Source: Paludibacteraceae bacterium (GTDB lineage Bacteria; Bacteroidota; Bacteroidia; Bacteroidales; Paludibacteraceae). From it: a DNA stretch of 45,567 nucleotides. A program made the translations under genes and the position numbers. The notes beneath the pieces were generated by a model that saw only the letters and a list, made by a program, of their open reading frames with translations, was not told where the DNA came from and searched no databases. The stretch spans positions 1 through 45,567 of the forward strand of contig JAFXPY010000022.1 of assembly GCA_017527495.1 (NCBI GenBank). The letters run 5' to 3'. This document shows, one piece after another, positions 17,020-25,695 of the stretch. Every line of letters starts with the position of its first letter. The first letter of the stretch is position 1.

Positions 17020-18594
17020 TCATTTAATTAATTCTCGATGAATAAAATCGGCATCGTTATAATTTTTTTGTCCATCAACCAAAACCGGAATAATTCCTAT
17101 TTTTTTCAGGTAAGCGTCTGAGTTTCTATTATGCCCGCCATAGGTATAAGCATGGAATTTTATCTGACCGGCGATAGGTTCAAGAATTTCTAAATCTTTT
17201 TGAATATTTTGTTCAAATTCTGTTCCCGATATTTTCTCAGCATTGATGTGTTGATGTCCGTGCGATTCAATCTCAATTCCTTTCTGTGTACTCAACTCTT
17301 TAAGCTCATCAAGCGTAAGATATTGTTCATTTGGGTCGTCGCGATACGACTTGCCATCCGTCATTTTGGAATTGATAAACAACACGATAGGTATATTGTT
17401 TTCTTTTAGCCAAGGTAGTATGTTTTTCAGTGTTGCCGTACCATCGTCTGCTGTTAGCACAGCATATTTTTTCAAGCGGAATCTGTCGTTTTTCAAATGT
17501 GCGTATGCCTCTTGCAACGAAATAAATTTATACCCTTGTTTTTGAATTTTTTGAATGTAATCAATCAAGTCTTGTTTGCTAATCCAATCAACTTTTCGCA
17601 TTGTAACGGGATCAAATTCACCACTTGTTTGGTGGAAACAAAAAACTCTGATCGACTGAAAGCACATTTTCGTCAAACGATGTTTAAGGCGCCTTTTGAA
17701 AATAATTAATCTTACTTTTCTGACAATTTTTGGCACTTTCTTTTCAAATTCGTTCAACACATTTTCAAAATCACTAAGGCGATTTTCTTGCCTATAATGT
17801 TTGTAATTCCAAAGAAGGACTTCAACAAGATAGTTTTGAAAAAAACTATCTTGCGTGTATAAATAGAGTTCAAGAATGTGCTCGCGCTCTTCAACACACG
17901 ATTCCATCTGGGTTACACCCGAGCTTATGCCTTCGCTATGTTTGACATACACTCCACCATCAAAATTCATCCAATAGCCTTTACCTGCACGCAAAAGATG
18001 ATATATCTCATGTGTGTCACGATAGTATTTATAGTGATTTACCCAATCAAAATCAAACATCGACTTACGAAACACAAGAGTCAGCGGCTGAATGAGTGTA
18101 GTATAGAAATAATCATGCACATCAACGGTCATGCCTTCTTCACCATTTTTCAAGATATCATAGTGCCGAGGATATGTGATTTGTCCTGTTGTAGAGTTTA
18201 TGTCATGAAAATTATGCAGACACAGGCTATAATCGGGATGTGATTCAAGAAAATCGACTTGTTTTTGCAGTTTAAGCGGGTCTGTCCAATAGTCGTCGCC
18301 CTCACAATAAGCGATATATTTGCCACGCGCACGATTATAGTTGAAGAAATCCATTCGAGTTTCAAATCCATGACTATATTTGTTTTCCGTTTCATAAATC
18401 GGGAAAATCAAATCCGGATATTTTGCCTCATACTCACGAATGATATCCGCTGTTTTGTCTGTTGATGCATCGTCATGAATCAAAATTTCTATCGGAAATG
18501 TTGTTTTTTGCATCAAAAAGCTATCCAAACACTTGCGAATATAAGGTTCGTGATTGAATGTTACGCAGCATATACTTACCAAAGGTTCTGTCAT
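17020..18594 (-). CDS. Glycosyltransferase family 2 fused to a polysaccharide deacetylase-like domain
   Basis: The 524-residue protein joins two domains. Residues 1-260 form a GT2 enzyme (VSICCVTFNHEPYIRKCLDSF, ILIHDDASTDKTADII, and YCEGDDYWTDPLKL as DxD). Residues about 330-524 form a NodB-type deacetylase: YAVLTADDG replaces the usual TFDDG, IESHGHQH gives the HxxxH zinc pair, and HAYTYGGHNRNS takes the place of the RxPYG motif. Such deacetylases remove N- or O-acetyl groups from glycans. Both domains look intact, so one polypeptide may transfer a sugar and trim an acetyl group. It overlaps wbqC-like by 4 bp. Deacetylase activity is inferred, and its cytoplasmic location would be unusual. 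Confidence 0.85.
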   Translation of the reverse strand: MTEPLVSICCVTFNHEPYIRKCLDSFLMQKTTFPIEILIHDDASTDKTADIIREYEAKYPDLIFPIYETENKYSHGFETRMDFFNYNRARGKYIAYCEGDDYWTDPLKLQKQVDFLESHPDYSLCLHNFHDINSTTGQITYPRHYDILKNGEEGMTVDVHDYFYTTLIQPLTLVFRKSMFDFDWVNHYKYYRDTHEIYHLLRAGKGYWMNFDGGVYVKHSEGISSGVTQMESCVEEREHILELYLYTQDSFFQNYLVEVLLWNYKHYRQENRLSDFENVLNEFEKKVPKIVRKVRLIIFKRRLKHRLTKMCFQSIRVFCFHQTSGEFDPVTMRKVDWISKQDLIDYIQKIQKQGYKFISLQEAYAHLKNDRFRLKKYAVLTADDGTATLKNILPWLKENNIPIVLFINSKMTDGKSYRDDPNEQYLTLDELKELSTQKGIEIESHGHQHINAEKISGTEFEQNIQKDLEILEPIAGQIKFHAYTYGGHNRNSDAYLKKIGIIPVLVDGQKNYNDADFIHRELIK

Positions 18595-19379
18595 ACTAAT
18601 GTATATTCATTTAAAAGTTGTTGTGTGCGTTCTTTTCCATTGTGCATCAGCACATCTATAATTGATAAATTAGGTTCAAACGGATTGCCAAATTGATTGT
18701 ATTCGATATGATGTGTTTCCACAAATTCAAGTTTTATTCCATATTGAGCAAATTCGTCTTTATCATATAACTCTCGTCCTCCGATAGCATTGATGAAATG
18801 CTTACTGTTTTCACGCCTGCAAAATTCAAAAACACGCGCCACTTTGCGTATAGGACGAGTTTTTTCGAGATATGGCAACTTGGAATAATCTGCTTCAATA
18901 TCCTTGAGAATTTCTTCCATCTCAAGATAGCGAGAGTTGTCGTAATCAATTTCTGTTTTTATTTCAAGAAAATTTGCAACATCACATATCGTTTGCGCAT
19001 TGAGTTGCATCAGTGTGTCGTATCTTTGCGTGAATAGTTGCTCCATTAGTGGATAAATTTCATCGAAGTACTCCGCTTTTGAATAATTAAGCAATATGGC
19101 TTTAAGTAATTTTTCGTTCCATTTGAAGCTATTATCAATCTGTATGTCGTTAATCAATGTGTTAGAACTTTTGCGTTGTAGCGGAACTGTGATGATATTC
19201 ACAAGACCATTTTTTTGCCTAATCCTGTTGCGATTCATCCATGCGTCTTTAATGAATGTCAAGTTGCCGTAAAGAATATACTTATCGACAGCACTTATTG
19301 CTTGCCAATAGCCTATATATGGCATAAAATAGGGTTGCATGGCTGCAAGTTTGAAATCATTAGCTGTTTCTTTACACAT
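18591..19379 (-). CDS. WbqC-family protein
   Basis: The 262-residue protein matches the WbqC family pattern: AAMQPYFMPYIGYWQAISAVDKYILYG near the N-terminus, NRNRIRQKNGLVNIITVPLQ (about residues 48-67), and KAILLNYSKAEYFDEIYPL. WbqC-like genes occur widely in O-antigen and other surface-polysaccharide loci; their reaction is not established. The gene is placed between the AAA_14 ATPase gene (8-bp overlap) and the GT2-deacetylase fusion (4-bp overlap), so it is translationally coupled to both. Cytoplasmic, no signal peptide. Confidence 0.83.
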   Translation of the reverse strand: MCKETANDFKLAAMQPYFMPYIGYWQAISAVDKYILYGNLTFIKDAWMNRNRIRQKNGLVNIITVPLQRKSSNTLINDIQIDNSFKWNEKLLKAILLNYSKAEYFDEIYPLMEQLFTQRYDTLMQLNAQTICDVANFLEIKTEIDYDNSRYLEMEEILKDIEADYSKLPYLEKTRPIRKVARVFEFCRRENSKHFINAIGGRELYDKDEFAQYGIKLEFVETHHIEYNQFGNPFEPNLSIIDVLMHNGKERTQQLLNEYTLV

Positions 19380-20721
19380 ATCGTTGTAGTATGTTTTCTA
19401 AATCTCCAATCAAATAGAATGGCAGATTGATTAATCTGAAATGTTTTTTTCCAATCACCGTTGTTACATCGTCAATCGAAAATGGTTGAGACCAAACTCT
19501 TACTGCTATTTTCTGCCCACTCTCTTCAATGAAACGATGCAAGGAACGCAGATAAGCATTATTGCCTGTTTTAACTTCTATCGGCACAAGCATTGAATCA
19601 AACTGATAGACATAATCTACTTCTGCTGAAGCATGAGTGTCTTGTCTTACCCAGAAATGGCGTTTTGCATCAACTTCATTAGTCAGTGTAAGCAATTCTT
19701 GACCAACAATTTGTTCGGCATAAGCCCCCTTCCAAACATCCTGCAAATCTACAGCTTCAATTATCGACTTTTTTATTTTCCCAACAGCGCTGACTAATCC
19801 ACAATCGAGCCATAAAAGTTTTGGCGAACGGCGTTTATTACTCAACAGCGGTAGTTGAGTTTGCGTTGTGGGATAGACCAATTCAAGCAACATAGTTTTT
19901 TCCAATGTGCGAAAAGCTTCGCTCATCTCACGAGATTTGTAATTGGAGTTGGCAAAATTATTGAACGAGATTTGCTGACCGGCCATCAACCAACCATCAT
20001 CTATTATTGTCCGTATTACATTTGTTGTTGTGGGCTTAGTTGAATATTTCTCAACATCGTCGCGATAACCATTGATTAGAGTTGAATATATCTTGTCAAG
20101 TCGTTTTATATCTTTATATTCGATATAGCTTTGTACTATTTCAGGCATTCCTCCTATCAAAGAGTACAATCCAAAATCAGAAATTAATTTAGGGTGTAAC
20201 ATAGTGGATTGCTCCGGCGATTTAGCGATCAATTCTCTTATGCTCTTGTCGCCTTTTGCAGACAGAAACTCTCTAAATGAAACCGGGTGTAAAGCCATAT
20301 ATTCCACTCGCCCGACAGGAAATGATATGTGTCTATCAATCATGCTCTCAAGCAAAGAACCAGCAGCAATGACAAATATGTCTGGAAGTTGTTCGTAGAA
20401 ATAGCGCAACAAAGATACAGCACGAGAAGAATTTTGTATCTCATCTATAAACAGCAAGGTGCGCCCATCTTTTTTAGGCTTATTCAAAAAAGAAAACAAC
20501 AAATCAAGTAATGCACTAACCGATATTGACTCTTCAAAGAAACGCTTTGTCATTTGGTCTTCAAGATTGACATACAAATAGTTGTCAAATCGTTTGCCAA
20601 ATGTATTAACTATTGATGTCTTTCCAACTTGTCGAGCACCACGCAATACAAGGGGCTTCCGATTGGTATCATTTGCCCAACGCTCTAAATCTAACAATAT
20701 GTCACGCTCAAAAACTGCCAT
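19372..20721 (-). CDS. AAA_14/DUF4143 ATPase
   Basis: The 449-residue protein has an N-terminal AAA_14 P-loop domain with Walker A GARQVGKT (residues 28-35), Walker B TLLFIDEIQ (about 87-95) and an RYFYEQLPDIFVIAAGS sensor strand. The C-terminal DUF4143 domain includes the EVDYVYQFDSMLVPIEVKTG segment, resembling a PD-(D/E)xK nuclease-fold core. These proteins are common, mobile and often multi-copy in Bacteroidetes; their role is unknown. It heads the second part of the glycan locus: it has its own promoter (20739-20769) immediately downstream of a 33-bp tandem array, and overlaps the WbqC gene by 8 bp. It is out of place functionally among glycosyltransferases. Confidence 0.87.
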   Translation of the reverse strand: MAVFERDILLDLERWANDTNRKPLVLRGARQVGKTSIVNTFGKRFDNYLYVNLEDQMTKRFFEESISVSALLDLLFSFLNKPKKDGRTLLFIDEIQNSSRAVSLLRYFYEQLPDIFVIAAGSLLESMIDRHISFPVGRVEYMALHPVSFREFLSAKGDKSIRELIAKSPEQSTMLHPKLISDFGLYSLIGGMPEIVQSYIEYKDIKRLDKIYSTLINGYRDDVEKYSTKPTTTNVIRTIIDDGWLMAGQQISFNNFANSNYKSREMSEAFRTLEKTMLLELVYPTTQTQLPLLSNKRRSPKLLWLDCGLVSAVGKIKKSIIEAVDLQDVWKGAYAEQIVGQELLTLTNEVDAKRHFWVRQDTHASAEVDYVYQFDSMLVPIEVKTGNNAYLRSLHRFIEESGQKIAVRVWSQPFSIDDVTTVIGKKHFRLINLPFYLIGDLENILQRYV

Positions 20722-20738
20722 TTTTTTATTTTTGTATG

Positions 20739-20769
20739 CAAAGATACTAAAAATAAATTAATTAACAAA
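20739..20769 (-). promoter_or_regulatory. Promoter of the ATPase-WbqC-glycosyltransferase unit
   Basis: On the minus strand TATCTTTG (20739-20746) is preceded by TTTG (20766-20769) with 19 bp between. The -33 box touches the inner edge of the 33-bp tandem array. Confidence 0.7.
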
Positions 20770-20960
20770 AATTTTTGTAACAAATACGAACTTAAATCAA
20801 TCGTTTTTTGCAACAAATACGAACTTAAATCAATCGTTTTTTGTAACAAATACGAACTTAAATCAATAGTTTTTTGTAACAAATACGAACTTAAATCAAT
20901 AGTTTTTTGTAACAAATACGAGGTTAAACAATGAGTTTTTTGTAATAAATACGAACTTAA
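20770..20960. repeat. 33-bp tandem array (5.8 copies)
   Basis: Units start at about 20770, 20803, 20836, 20869, 20902 and 20935, exactly 33 bp apart. The core is GTTTTTTGTAACAAATACGA followed by ACTTAAATCAATA. Units 1-4 are nearly identical; unit 5 carries GGTTAAACAATGA and unit 6 is truncated. Unit 6 overlaps the stop codon of the aminotransferase gene, and unit 1 touches the -33 box of the ATPase promoter. The array therefore fills the gap between the two transcription units of the glycan locus. Confidence 0.95.
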
Positions 20961-22084
20961 TCTTTAATTACACTGATAATTCTTTCCATATCATCTTGCG
21001 TTAGGGCATGGTGCATTGGCAGGCAGAGAACACTATCAGCTATTTGGTTAGCAATAGGCAGGTTGTGTTTTGCTGCTGAGTCAAAACTCTTATACGGCGA
21101 GAACTCAGTAATCAAAGGATAAAAATAACGACGACTCAGAATATTGTTGGCTCTAAACTTATTGTATAGCTCGTCGCGCGACATTCCAAATTCTTTTTCA
21201 TCAATAAAAATCGGGAAATAAGAATAATTGAATCGTATTTCACTTTGATCAAAAGAATTAGCAAGTGGCTTATATAGACTCACGCCCTTAACACTTTGAA
21301 GCTGGTAGGTATAGAATTTGGCTACTTTTTTACGATTTTCAATTGCTTGGTCAACATATTTCAGATTAAGCAAACCGTATGCAGCCCGTATCTCGTCCAT
21401 CTTGCTGTTGATTCCCGGTGCAACAACAGTTACTTCGTCCTCAAAACCAAAGTTTTTCAGATGGTCTATTTTTGCTTTCATCTCAGCAGAATGGCATACA
21501 AGAGCACCTCCTTCTACTGTATTATATGTTTTTGTAGCATGGAAACTGAGTGTTGAGATATCGCCTTCCTGAAGGATTGACTTTCCGTTTCTGCTCACAG
21601 CAAAGGCATGCGCAGCATCGTAAATCACTTTCAACCCGTATTTGTCGGCAATATGTTTAATCCGCTCAGTATCGCATGGTGTACCATACACATGAACGGG
21701 CATTATTGCGCTTGTGCGAGGTGTGATGGCAGCCTCAATTTTGTCGGGGTCGATATTCCCGGTTAGTGGATCTATGTCAACAAACACTGGTTTGAGTCCA
21801 TTCCACCATATTGCATGGCTTGTTGCCACAAAACTATAAGGTGTGGTAATCACCTCGCCGGTAACACGCAGAGCTTGCAGGGCTGTAATAAGTGGTAAGG
21901 TGCCATTGGTGAAAACGGAGATATACTCCACTCCCAGATAATCAGCAAGGGCTCTTTCTAATTGCTGGTGAAACTGACCATTGTTGGTTATCCACTTACT
22001 ATCCCATATTTGTTGCAAATAGGGCATAAATTCTTCCAATGGTGGAAGTAAAGGTGAAGTAACAGTAATTTGTTTATCTGCCAT
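20957..22084 (-). CDS. DegT/DnrJ/EryC1/StrS-family sugar aminotransferase
   Basis: The 375-residue PLP enzyme converts a keto-sugar nucleotide to an amino-sugar nucleotide. Visible motifs are FTNGTLPLITALQAL (about residues 58-72, cofactor phosphate site), IYDAAHAFAV with Asp156, and the Schiff-base lysine Lys185 in SFHATKTYNTVEGGA. The length is normal. The SFHATK-x-NTVEGGA form is shared with dTDP-4-keto-hexose aminotransferases of surface polysaccharide loci, but the exact sugar cannot be fixed. It is the last gene of the first glycan unit, 1 bp after a GT2 gene. No matching dehydratase or acetyltransferase is present in the window, so the pathway must be completed elsewhere. Confidence 0.9.
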   Translation of the reverse strand: MADKQITVTSPLLPPLEEFMPYLQQIWDSKWITNNGQFHQQLERALADYLGVEYISVFTNGTLPLITALQALRVTGEVITTPYSFVATSHAIWWNGLKPVFVDIDPLTGNIDPDKIEAAITPRTSAIMPVHVYGTPCDTERIKHIADKYGLKVIYDAAHAFAVSRNGKSILQEGDISTLSFHATKTYNTVEGGALVCHSAEMKAKIDHLKNFGFEDEVTVVAPGINSKMDEIRAAYGLLNLKYVDQAIENRKKVAKFYTYQLQSVKGVSLYKPLANSFDQSEIRFNYSYFPIFIDEKEFGMSRDELYNKFRANNILSRRYFYPLITEFSPYKSFDSAAKHNLPIANQIADSVLCLPMHHALTQDDMERIISVIKD

Positions 22085-22085
22085 C

Positions 22086-22985
22086 TTAGTATTTGTTGTT
22101 TTTAATTTTCTTTTTCATCTTAAAATATCCGCGCGGGTTGAGCAGAAACTTGCCTAATAGATAGGCTTTCGACGATTGTGTTTGTTTGAGTTCTGCTGCC
22201 GTTTTTAGATAGAATCGAAGATACATTCGCATCATACGCACCATTTCTGTGCGTTGTTCGATTTCCTTATCGCTCAACTCACAACCACGCATTATAGGCA
22301 AACGATGTTTCCACTTTTCAAAAAACAATTGATTTTGCTCAAGATACACCAGATCTGTGGTGCCTGTTGATTTATGTTCAATCAAGACCTCCGGAATAAC
22401 TTGTACTTTCATCCCCATTTCGAGTATTTGGAAACAGATGTCAAGGTCGTAACAATGAAACTTATGGAAATTCATGTCGTCCCATCGAAGTCCTTTTCTG
22501 AATAAATCAGCGCGAATACACATCCACATACCATCAACCGCCACAACATCAGTCGGCTGTTCTACTGCCTTTCCTTCTTTTCTGGGTTCTTTATGAGCAA
22601 CGTTGTTTTTCGTCTCCGATTGTATGACTTGCCCGCAATGCGCACCACCTTCCCAATAGGAGCACGGAGTGCATGGCATAAATTGTCCCCCCGTAATACC
22701 TATCAAGCCCAATTTTTCATCAGCAGCAAAGGCGTCAGCAACTTGTTTTCCCCAACCTACGGAATGAAAATCCAAATCGTCATGCATAAAACACAATATT
22801 TGTCCGTGAGCTTGCTCTACTGCATAGTTATAAGCTTCAAAGATATTATACTTGTTCTGCCCGTTATTGATTATAATGGGTTCATATTCGCAACCTATAG
22901 TTTGATTTATGTTTTCAGCCAACTGCGGATTCAGACTATCTGTACGATTGCAAATTATGATTGATATGGTGGGTTGAGTGCTCAT
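22086..22985 (-). CDS. Glycosyltransferase family 2-like
   Basis: The 299-residue GT-A protein starts ISIIICNRTDSLNPQLAENI and uses ILCFMHDDLDFHSVGWG (about residues 63-79) as its DxD-like region, with acceptor-side segments VAVDGMWMCIRADLFRKGLRWDD and HCYDLDICFQILEMG. The form with a short N-terminal acceptor loop and an MHDD motif is typical of glycan-locus GT2 proteins in Bacteroidetes. The C-terminal SKAYLLGKFLLNPRGYFK tail resembles the SSRAYRLGKFLLKPLTWLN tail of the GT2 encoded at 23830-24861. It overlaps the preceding GT2 gene by 4 bp. Specificity is unknown. Confidence 0.82.
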   Translation of the reverse strand: MSTQPTISIIICNRTDSLNPQLAENINQTIGCEYEPIIINNGQNKYNIFEAYNYAVEQAHGQILCFMHDDLDFHSVGWGKQVADAFAADEKLGLIGITGGQFMPCTPCSYWEGGAHCGQVIQSETKNNVAHKEPRKEGKAVEQPTDVVAVDGMWMCIRADLFRKGLRWDDMNFHKFHCYDLDICFQILEMGMKVQVIPEVLIEHKSTGTTDLVYLEQNQLFFEKWKHRLPIMRGCELSDKEIEQRTEMVRMMRMYLRFYLKTAAELKQTQSSKAYLLGKFLLNPRGYFKMKKKIKNNKY

Positions 22986-23833
22986 TTTCCTCTCAATTTT
23001 CTCAGTATGTTAATTAGCCAATTTGGAATAAATCTTTTAATTTTCCTTTGTTCTATGCGTTTTTGCAGTGCTATAAATTGCAACCAATAGTCATGATATT
23101 TTCCATTCTGAAATTTATCGTACTCCTGAGCTAAAACTATCATCTCTTTAATCTGCTCACTTTGTATTTTTCTTGCCCACTGACTATTAGAATTCATCCT
23201 ATAAACAGACGTAGATTGCTCAAACAATCCGATGTTTCCTTGCTGTGCAAGCATCACTCCTAACATCCAATCTGCAATCCGTAAGTTATACACATCTTGA
23301 GGCAACTTCTTTACACATTTGGTTCGAAAAACACAAGCGGACAGATTACCCAACTGATTACCTTTTGAAATTTGTTCTTCAACATCTACGAAATGCGGGC
23401 TATCAACATATTCCCACATATATGTTTGTAGTGTTTCTTTTTGCTGATCATAATATGCAATACGATTCATCGACATAGAACACTCTTTGTGTTGTTCAAG
23501 AAAATCAATGTGTTGCTGAATATGTTTTTCACTGCTCCAATAGTCATCACCCTCAAGCACTGCAATATAATCTCCATCAGCAGCATCGAAAGCGCGTTGA
23601 TAATTTTTGCTTATTCCAAGATTTTGTTGCTCTTTCAAGAAAACCACTTCGAACGGACTCCTCGAAACATTATCTTTAATAATCTGCAAAGTAGAGTCAG
23701 TAGAAGCGTCATCTGCAATAATTATTTTGACGACCAATTGTTCACTGACCTTTTGAGCGAAAATACTATCAATTGCTTGTTTTATATATGCAGATTGATT
23801 ATAACACAACAATATCACATCTACTTTTGTCAT
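22982..23833 (-). CDS. Glycosyltransferase family 2
   Basis: The 283-residue GT2 protein has VDVILLCYNQSAYIKQAIDSI, IIIADDASTDSTLQII (about residues 38-53) and YIAVLEGDDYWSSEKHIQQH (about 89-108) as the nucleotide and metal sites. The length is close to a minimal catalytic GT-A domain plus a short basic C-terminal tail (IPNWLINILRKLRGK) that may attach to the membrane surface. It overlaps both neighbours by 4 bp, so three GT2 genes in a row are translationally coupled. Donor and acceptor are unknown. Confidence 0.86.
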   Translation of the reverse strand: MTKVDVILLCYNQSAYIKQAIDSIFAQKVSEQLVVKIIIADDASTDSTLQIIKDNVSRSPFEVVFLKEQQNLGISKNYQRAFDAADGDYIAVLEGDDYWSSEKHIQQHIDFLEQHKECSMSMNRIAYYDQQKETLQTYMWEYVDSPHFVDVEEQISKGNQLGNLSACVFRTKCVKKLPQDVYNLRIADWMLGVMLAQQGNIGLFEQSTSVYRMNSNSQWARKIQSEQIKEMIVLAQEYDKFQNGKYHDYWLQFIALQKRIEQRKIKRFIPNWLINILRKLRGK

Positions 23834-24861
23834 ACTCGCCCATGAATTTTATTATTTAACCATGTCAAAGGTTTGAGTAAAAATTTTCCTAAACGATACG
23901 CTCGTGACGAATAAAGTTGCTCGAATAATCGCTTTGTTTTTACATATTCTCTACAATTCTCAGCATACCATGTCATGTCATAACCCTTAGATTCATAAAA
24001 TGCCAATGCATCTGCCACAAATTCTTTATCGTCTGCATCCACTGCCAATAACAGCGATTGAGTAAAAACAGTGAATTTAATTTTGTCAACCACAGCATCA
24101 CTAACAGCATATTTTTTTGCATAATACATTTGCATCACATATATACCACTCTCATATTTCCACCTACGTTGAATATCGCGAAAAGACGACAAGCTATTTT
24201 CTCTACTTCGATAGACCGTTGTTACTTTGTCTATAAAGTGTAGTTTTGATTCATGCAAAAAATCTAAGGTTGTAGCTAAACTTTCATCTACAAACCAAGA
24301 CTGCATATCGATAAGTCTATCGAATTCACTTCGCCTTAACATCCAACTATTTGGTGCAATATATTTTGAATTAATTAGTTGGTCTTCAAAGCATATAGAT
24401 GCAATTTCAGGCTCAAGCATCGGTGTTGAAAGTTCCTTACCTTCTTCTGTACACTGAATTACATTAGTAAAACATAGACCTACATCACTATGAGTTTCCA
24501 TGTAATCATATTGCATTTGAAATTTATCATCCACACAAAAATAATCATCTCCACCCAATAAGATTAGATATTTTCCACGATGCAAAGCATTTACAGATTG
24601 ATAATTTCCTATTAAACCCAAATTCTTTTCATGCAAAACGAGTCTAAACAAATGAGGATATTTTTGCTGATACTCAATACATATTTGACGACTTTTGTCT
24701 GTGCTACAATCCTCTCCAACTATAACTTCATATTCAAAATTAACACGTTGACTCAGGATTGAATCAAAGCATTGTCGTAAGTATTTGTCGGAATTATAAA
24801 CCAACACTTTGACTGACAACTGCGGATTTTTTGATATTTTCTCTTTATCTTCAATCAGCAT
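23830..24861 (-). CDS. Glycosyltransferase family 2
   Basis: The 343-residue GT2 enzyme has LSVKVLVYNSDKYLRQCFDSI, VIVGEDCSTDKSRQICIEY and ILLGGDDYFCVDDKFQMQ (about residues 94-111) as its catalytic segments. It is the first gene of the glycan locus on the minus strand, with a -7 box at 24941-24948. Its start overlaps nothing and lies 190 bp from the divergent queH. The C-terminal SSRAYRLGKFLLKPLTWLN tail is close to that of the GT2 encoded at 22086-22985, suggesting common origin or a shared membrane-binding tail. Confidence 0.86.
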   Translation of the reverse strand: MLIEDKEKISKNPQLSVKVLVYNSDKYLRQCFDSILSQRVNFEYEVIVGEDCSTDKSRQICIEYQQKYPHLFRLVLHEKNLGLIGNYQSVNALHRGKYLILLGGDDYFCVDDKFQMQYDYMETHSDVGLCFTNVIQCTEEGKELSTPMLEPEIASICFEDQLINSKYIAPNSWMLRRSEFDRLIDMQSWFVDESLATTLDFLHESKLHFIDKVTTVYRSRENSLSSFRDIQRRWKYESGIYVMQMYYAKKYAVSDAVVDKIKFTVFTQSLLLAVDADDKEFVADALAFYESKGYDMTWYAENCREYVKTKRLFEQLYSSRAYRLGKFLLKPLTWLNNKIHGRV

Positions 24862-24940
24862 AAATCATTCTTTCACACACAAAATGCAATCAATTACTTT
24901 GGATATTTGATTGGAATATTGTTTATTTTCATTATTTTTG

Positions 24941-24948
24941 CAAAGTTA
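24941..24948 (-). promoter_or_regulatory. -7 box of the glycan locus
   Basis: CAAAGTTA on the plus strand reads TAACTTTG on the minus strand, about 80 bp upstream of the first GT2 gene. The -33 box is not clear. Confidence 0.5.
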
Positions 24949-25023
24949 AAACTTTTTTTACAATAAAAAAAACATGCGTAAAAATAAAATGCATTTTTAT
25001 TTCACTATTCAATTTTTTTAATG

Positions 25024-25031
25024 TAATTTTG
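25024..25031 (+). promoter_or_regulatory. -7 box of queH
   Basis: TAATTTTG lies 19 bp upstream of the queH start codon. The region around -33 is T-rich but lacks an exact TTTG. Confidence 0.55.
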
Positions 25032-25050
25032 CAATAAAATATCATCTTTT

Positions 25051-25626
25051 ATGAATCAAAAACAAGGCATAATAGTTCCTGAAGGTTTAGAGTCGGTTCT
25101 TCTCCATGCTTGTTGTGCTCCGTGCTCATCAGCTATTGTGGAATGGCTTTTGGCACATGACATCACACCAACTATATTCTATTTCAACCCCAATATCTAC
25201 CCTCTTGAAGAATATGAAATTCGCAAGCAAGAGAGCAAACGCCATGCTGAAAGTTTGGGGATTAAATGGATTGACGGCGACTATAATCATGATGCGTGGA
25301 GGCAACAGATGTGCGGCATGGAAAACGAACCCGAACGCGGAAAACGCTGCGAGAGTTGTTTCTTCTATCGCCTTCAGAAAACAGCTCTGACGGCCCAACA
25401 ACTTGGATTTCACTATTTTGCCACAACGCTGGCATCTTCGCGTTGGAAAAGCATAGACCAAATTAATCGAGCCGGAATTTTGGCAGCTGAAAGATATAAT
25501 GGCGTTGAGTTTTGGCCACAAAATTGGCGAAAAGATGGTCTTCAGCAACGCAGAAACGAACTACTTAAAGAGTACGATTTCTACAATCAGCAATACTGTG
25601 GCTGTGAATATAGCCTGAGAAAGTAG
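25051..25626 (+). CDS. queH: Epoxyqueuosine reductase QueH
   Basis: The 191-residue enzyme catalyses the last step of queuosine synthesis, reducing epoxyqueuosine to queuosine in tRNA; it is the non-homologous alternative to QueG. It has the family's metal-site cysteines: LLHACCAPC (Cys21, 22, 25), CESCFFYR (Cys100, 103) and the C-terminal CGC (183, 185). It also has the FNPNIYPLEEYEIRK and SSRWKSIDQIN signatures and normal length. It is a single cytoplasmic gene with its own -7 box, divergent from the glycan locus. No other queuosine genes are nearby. Confidence 0.93.
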   Translation: MNQKQGIIVPEGLESVLLHACCAPCSSAIVEWLLAHDITPTIFYFNPNIYPLEEYEIRKQESKRHAESLGIKWIDGDYNHDAWRQQMCGMENEPERGKRCESCFFYRLQKTALTAQQLGFHYFATTLASSRWKSIDQINRAGILAAERYNGVEFWPQNWRKDGLQQRRNELLKEYDFYNQQYCGCEYSLRK

Positions 25627-25634
25627 TTCTAAAA

Positions 25635-25666
25635 TTTGCACTTATTAGTTTTTTTTTGTACTTTTG
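25635..25666 (+). promoter_or_regulatory. Promoter of the second TonB receptor gene
   Basis: TTTG (25635-25638) and TACTTTTG (25659-25666) are 20 bp apart. The box lies inside any protein started at 25636, which supports the start codon at 25696 instead. Confidence 0.7.
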
Positions 25667-25695
25667 CATATTATTTTTATTTTTCACACCCACAA

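Noticed and set aside
20691-20915. Small protein with 11-residue repeats (QKTIDLSSYLL) in the 33-bp array
   Set aside because: It results from a 33-bp unit being divisible by three. It starts at TTG, runs through the ATPase promoter and has no start signals.
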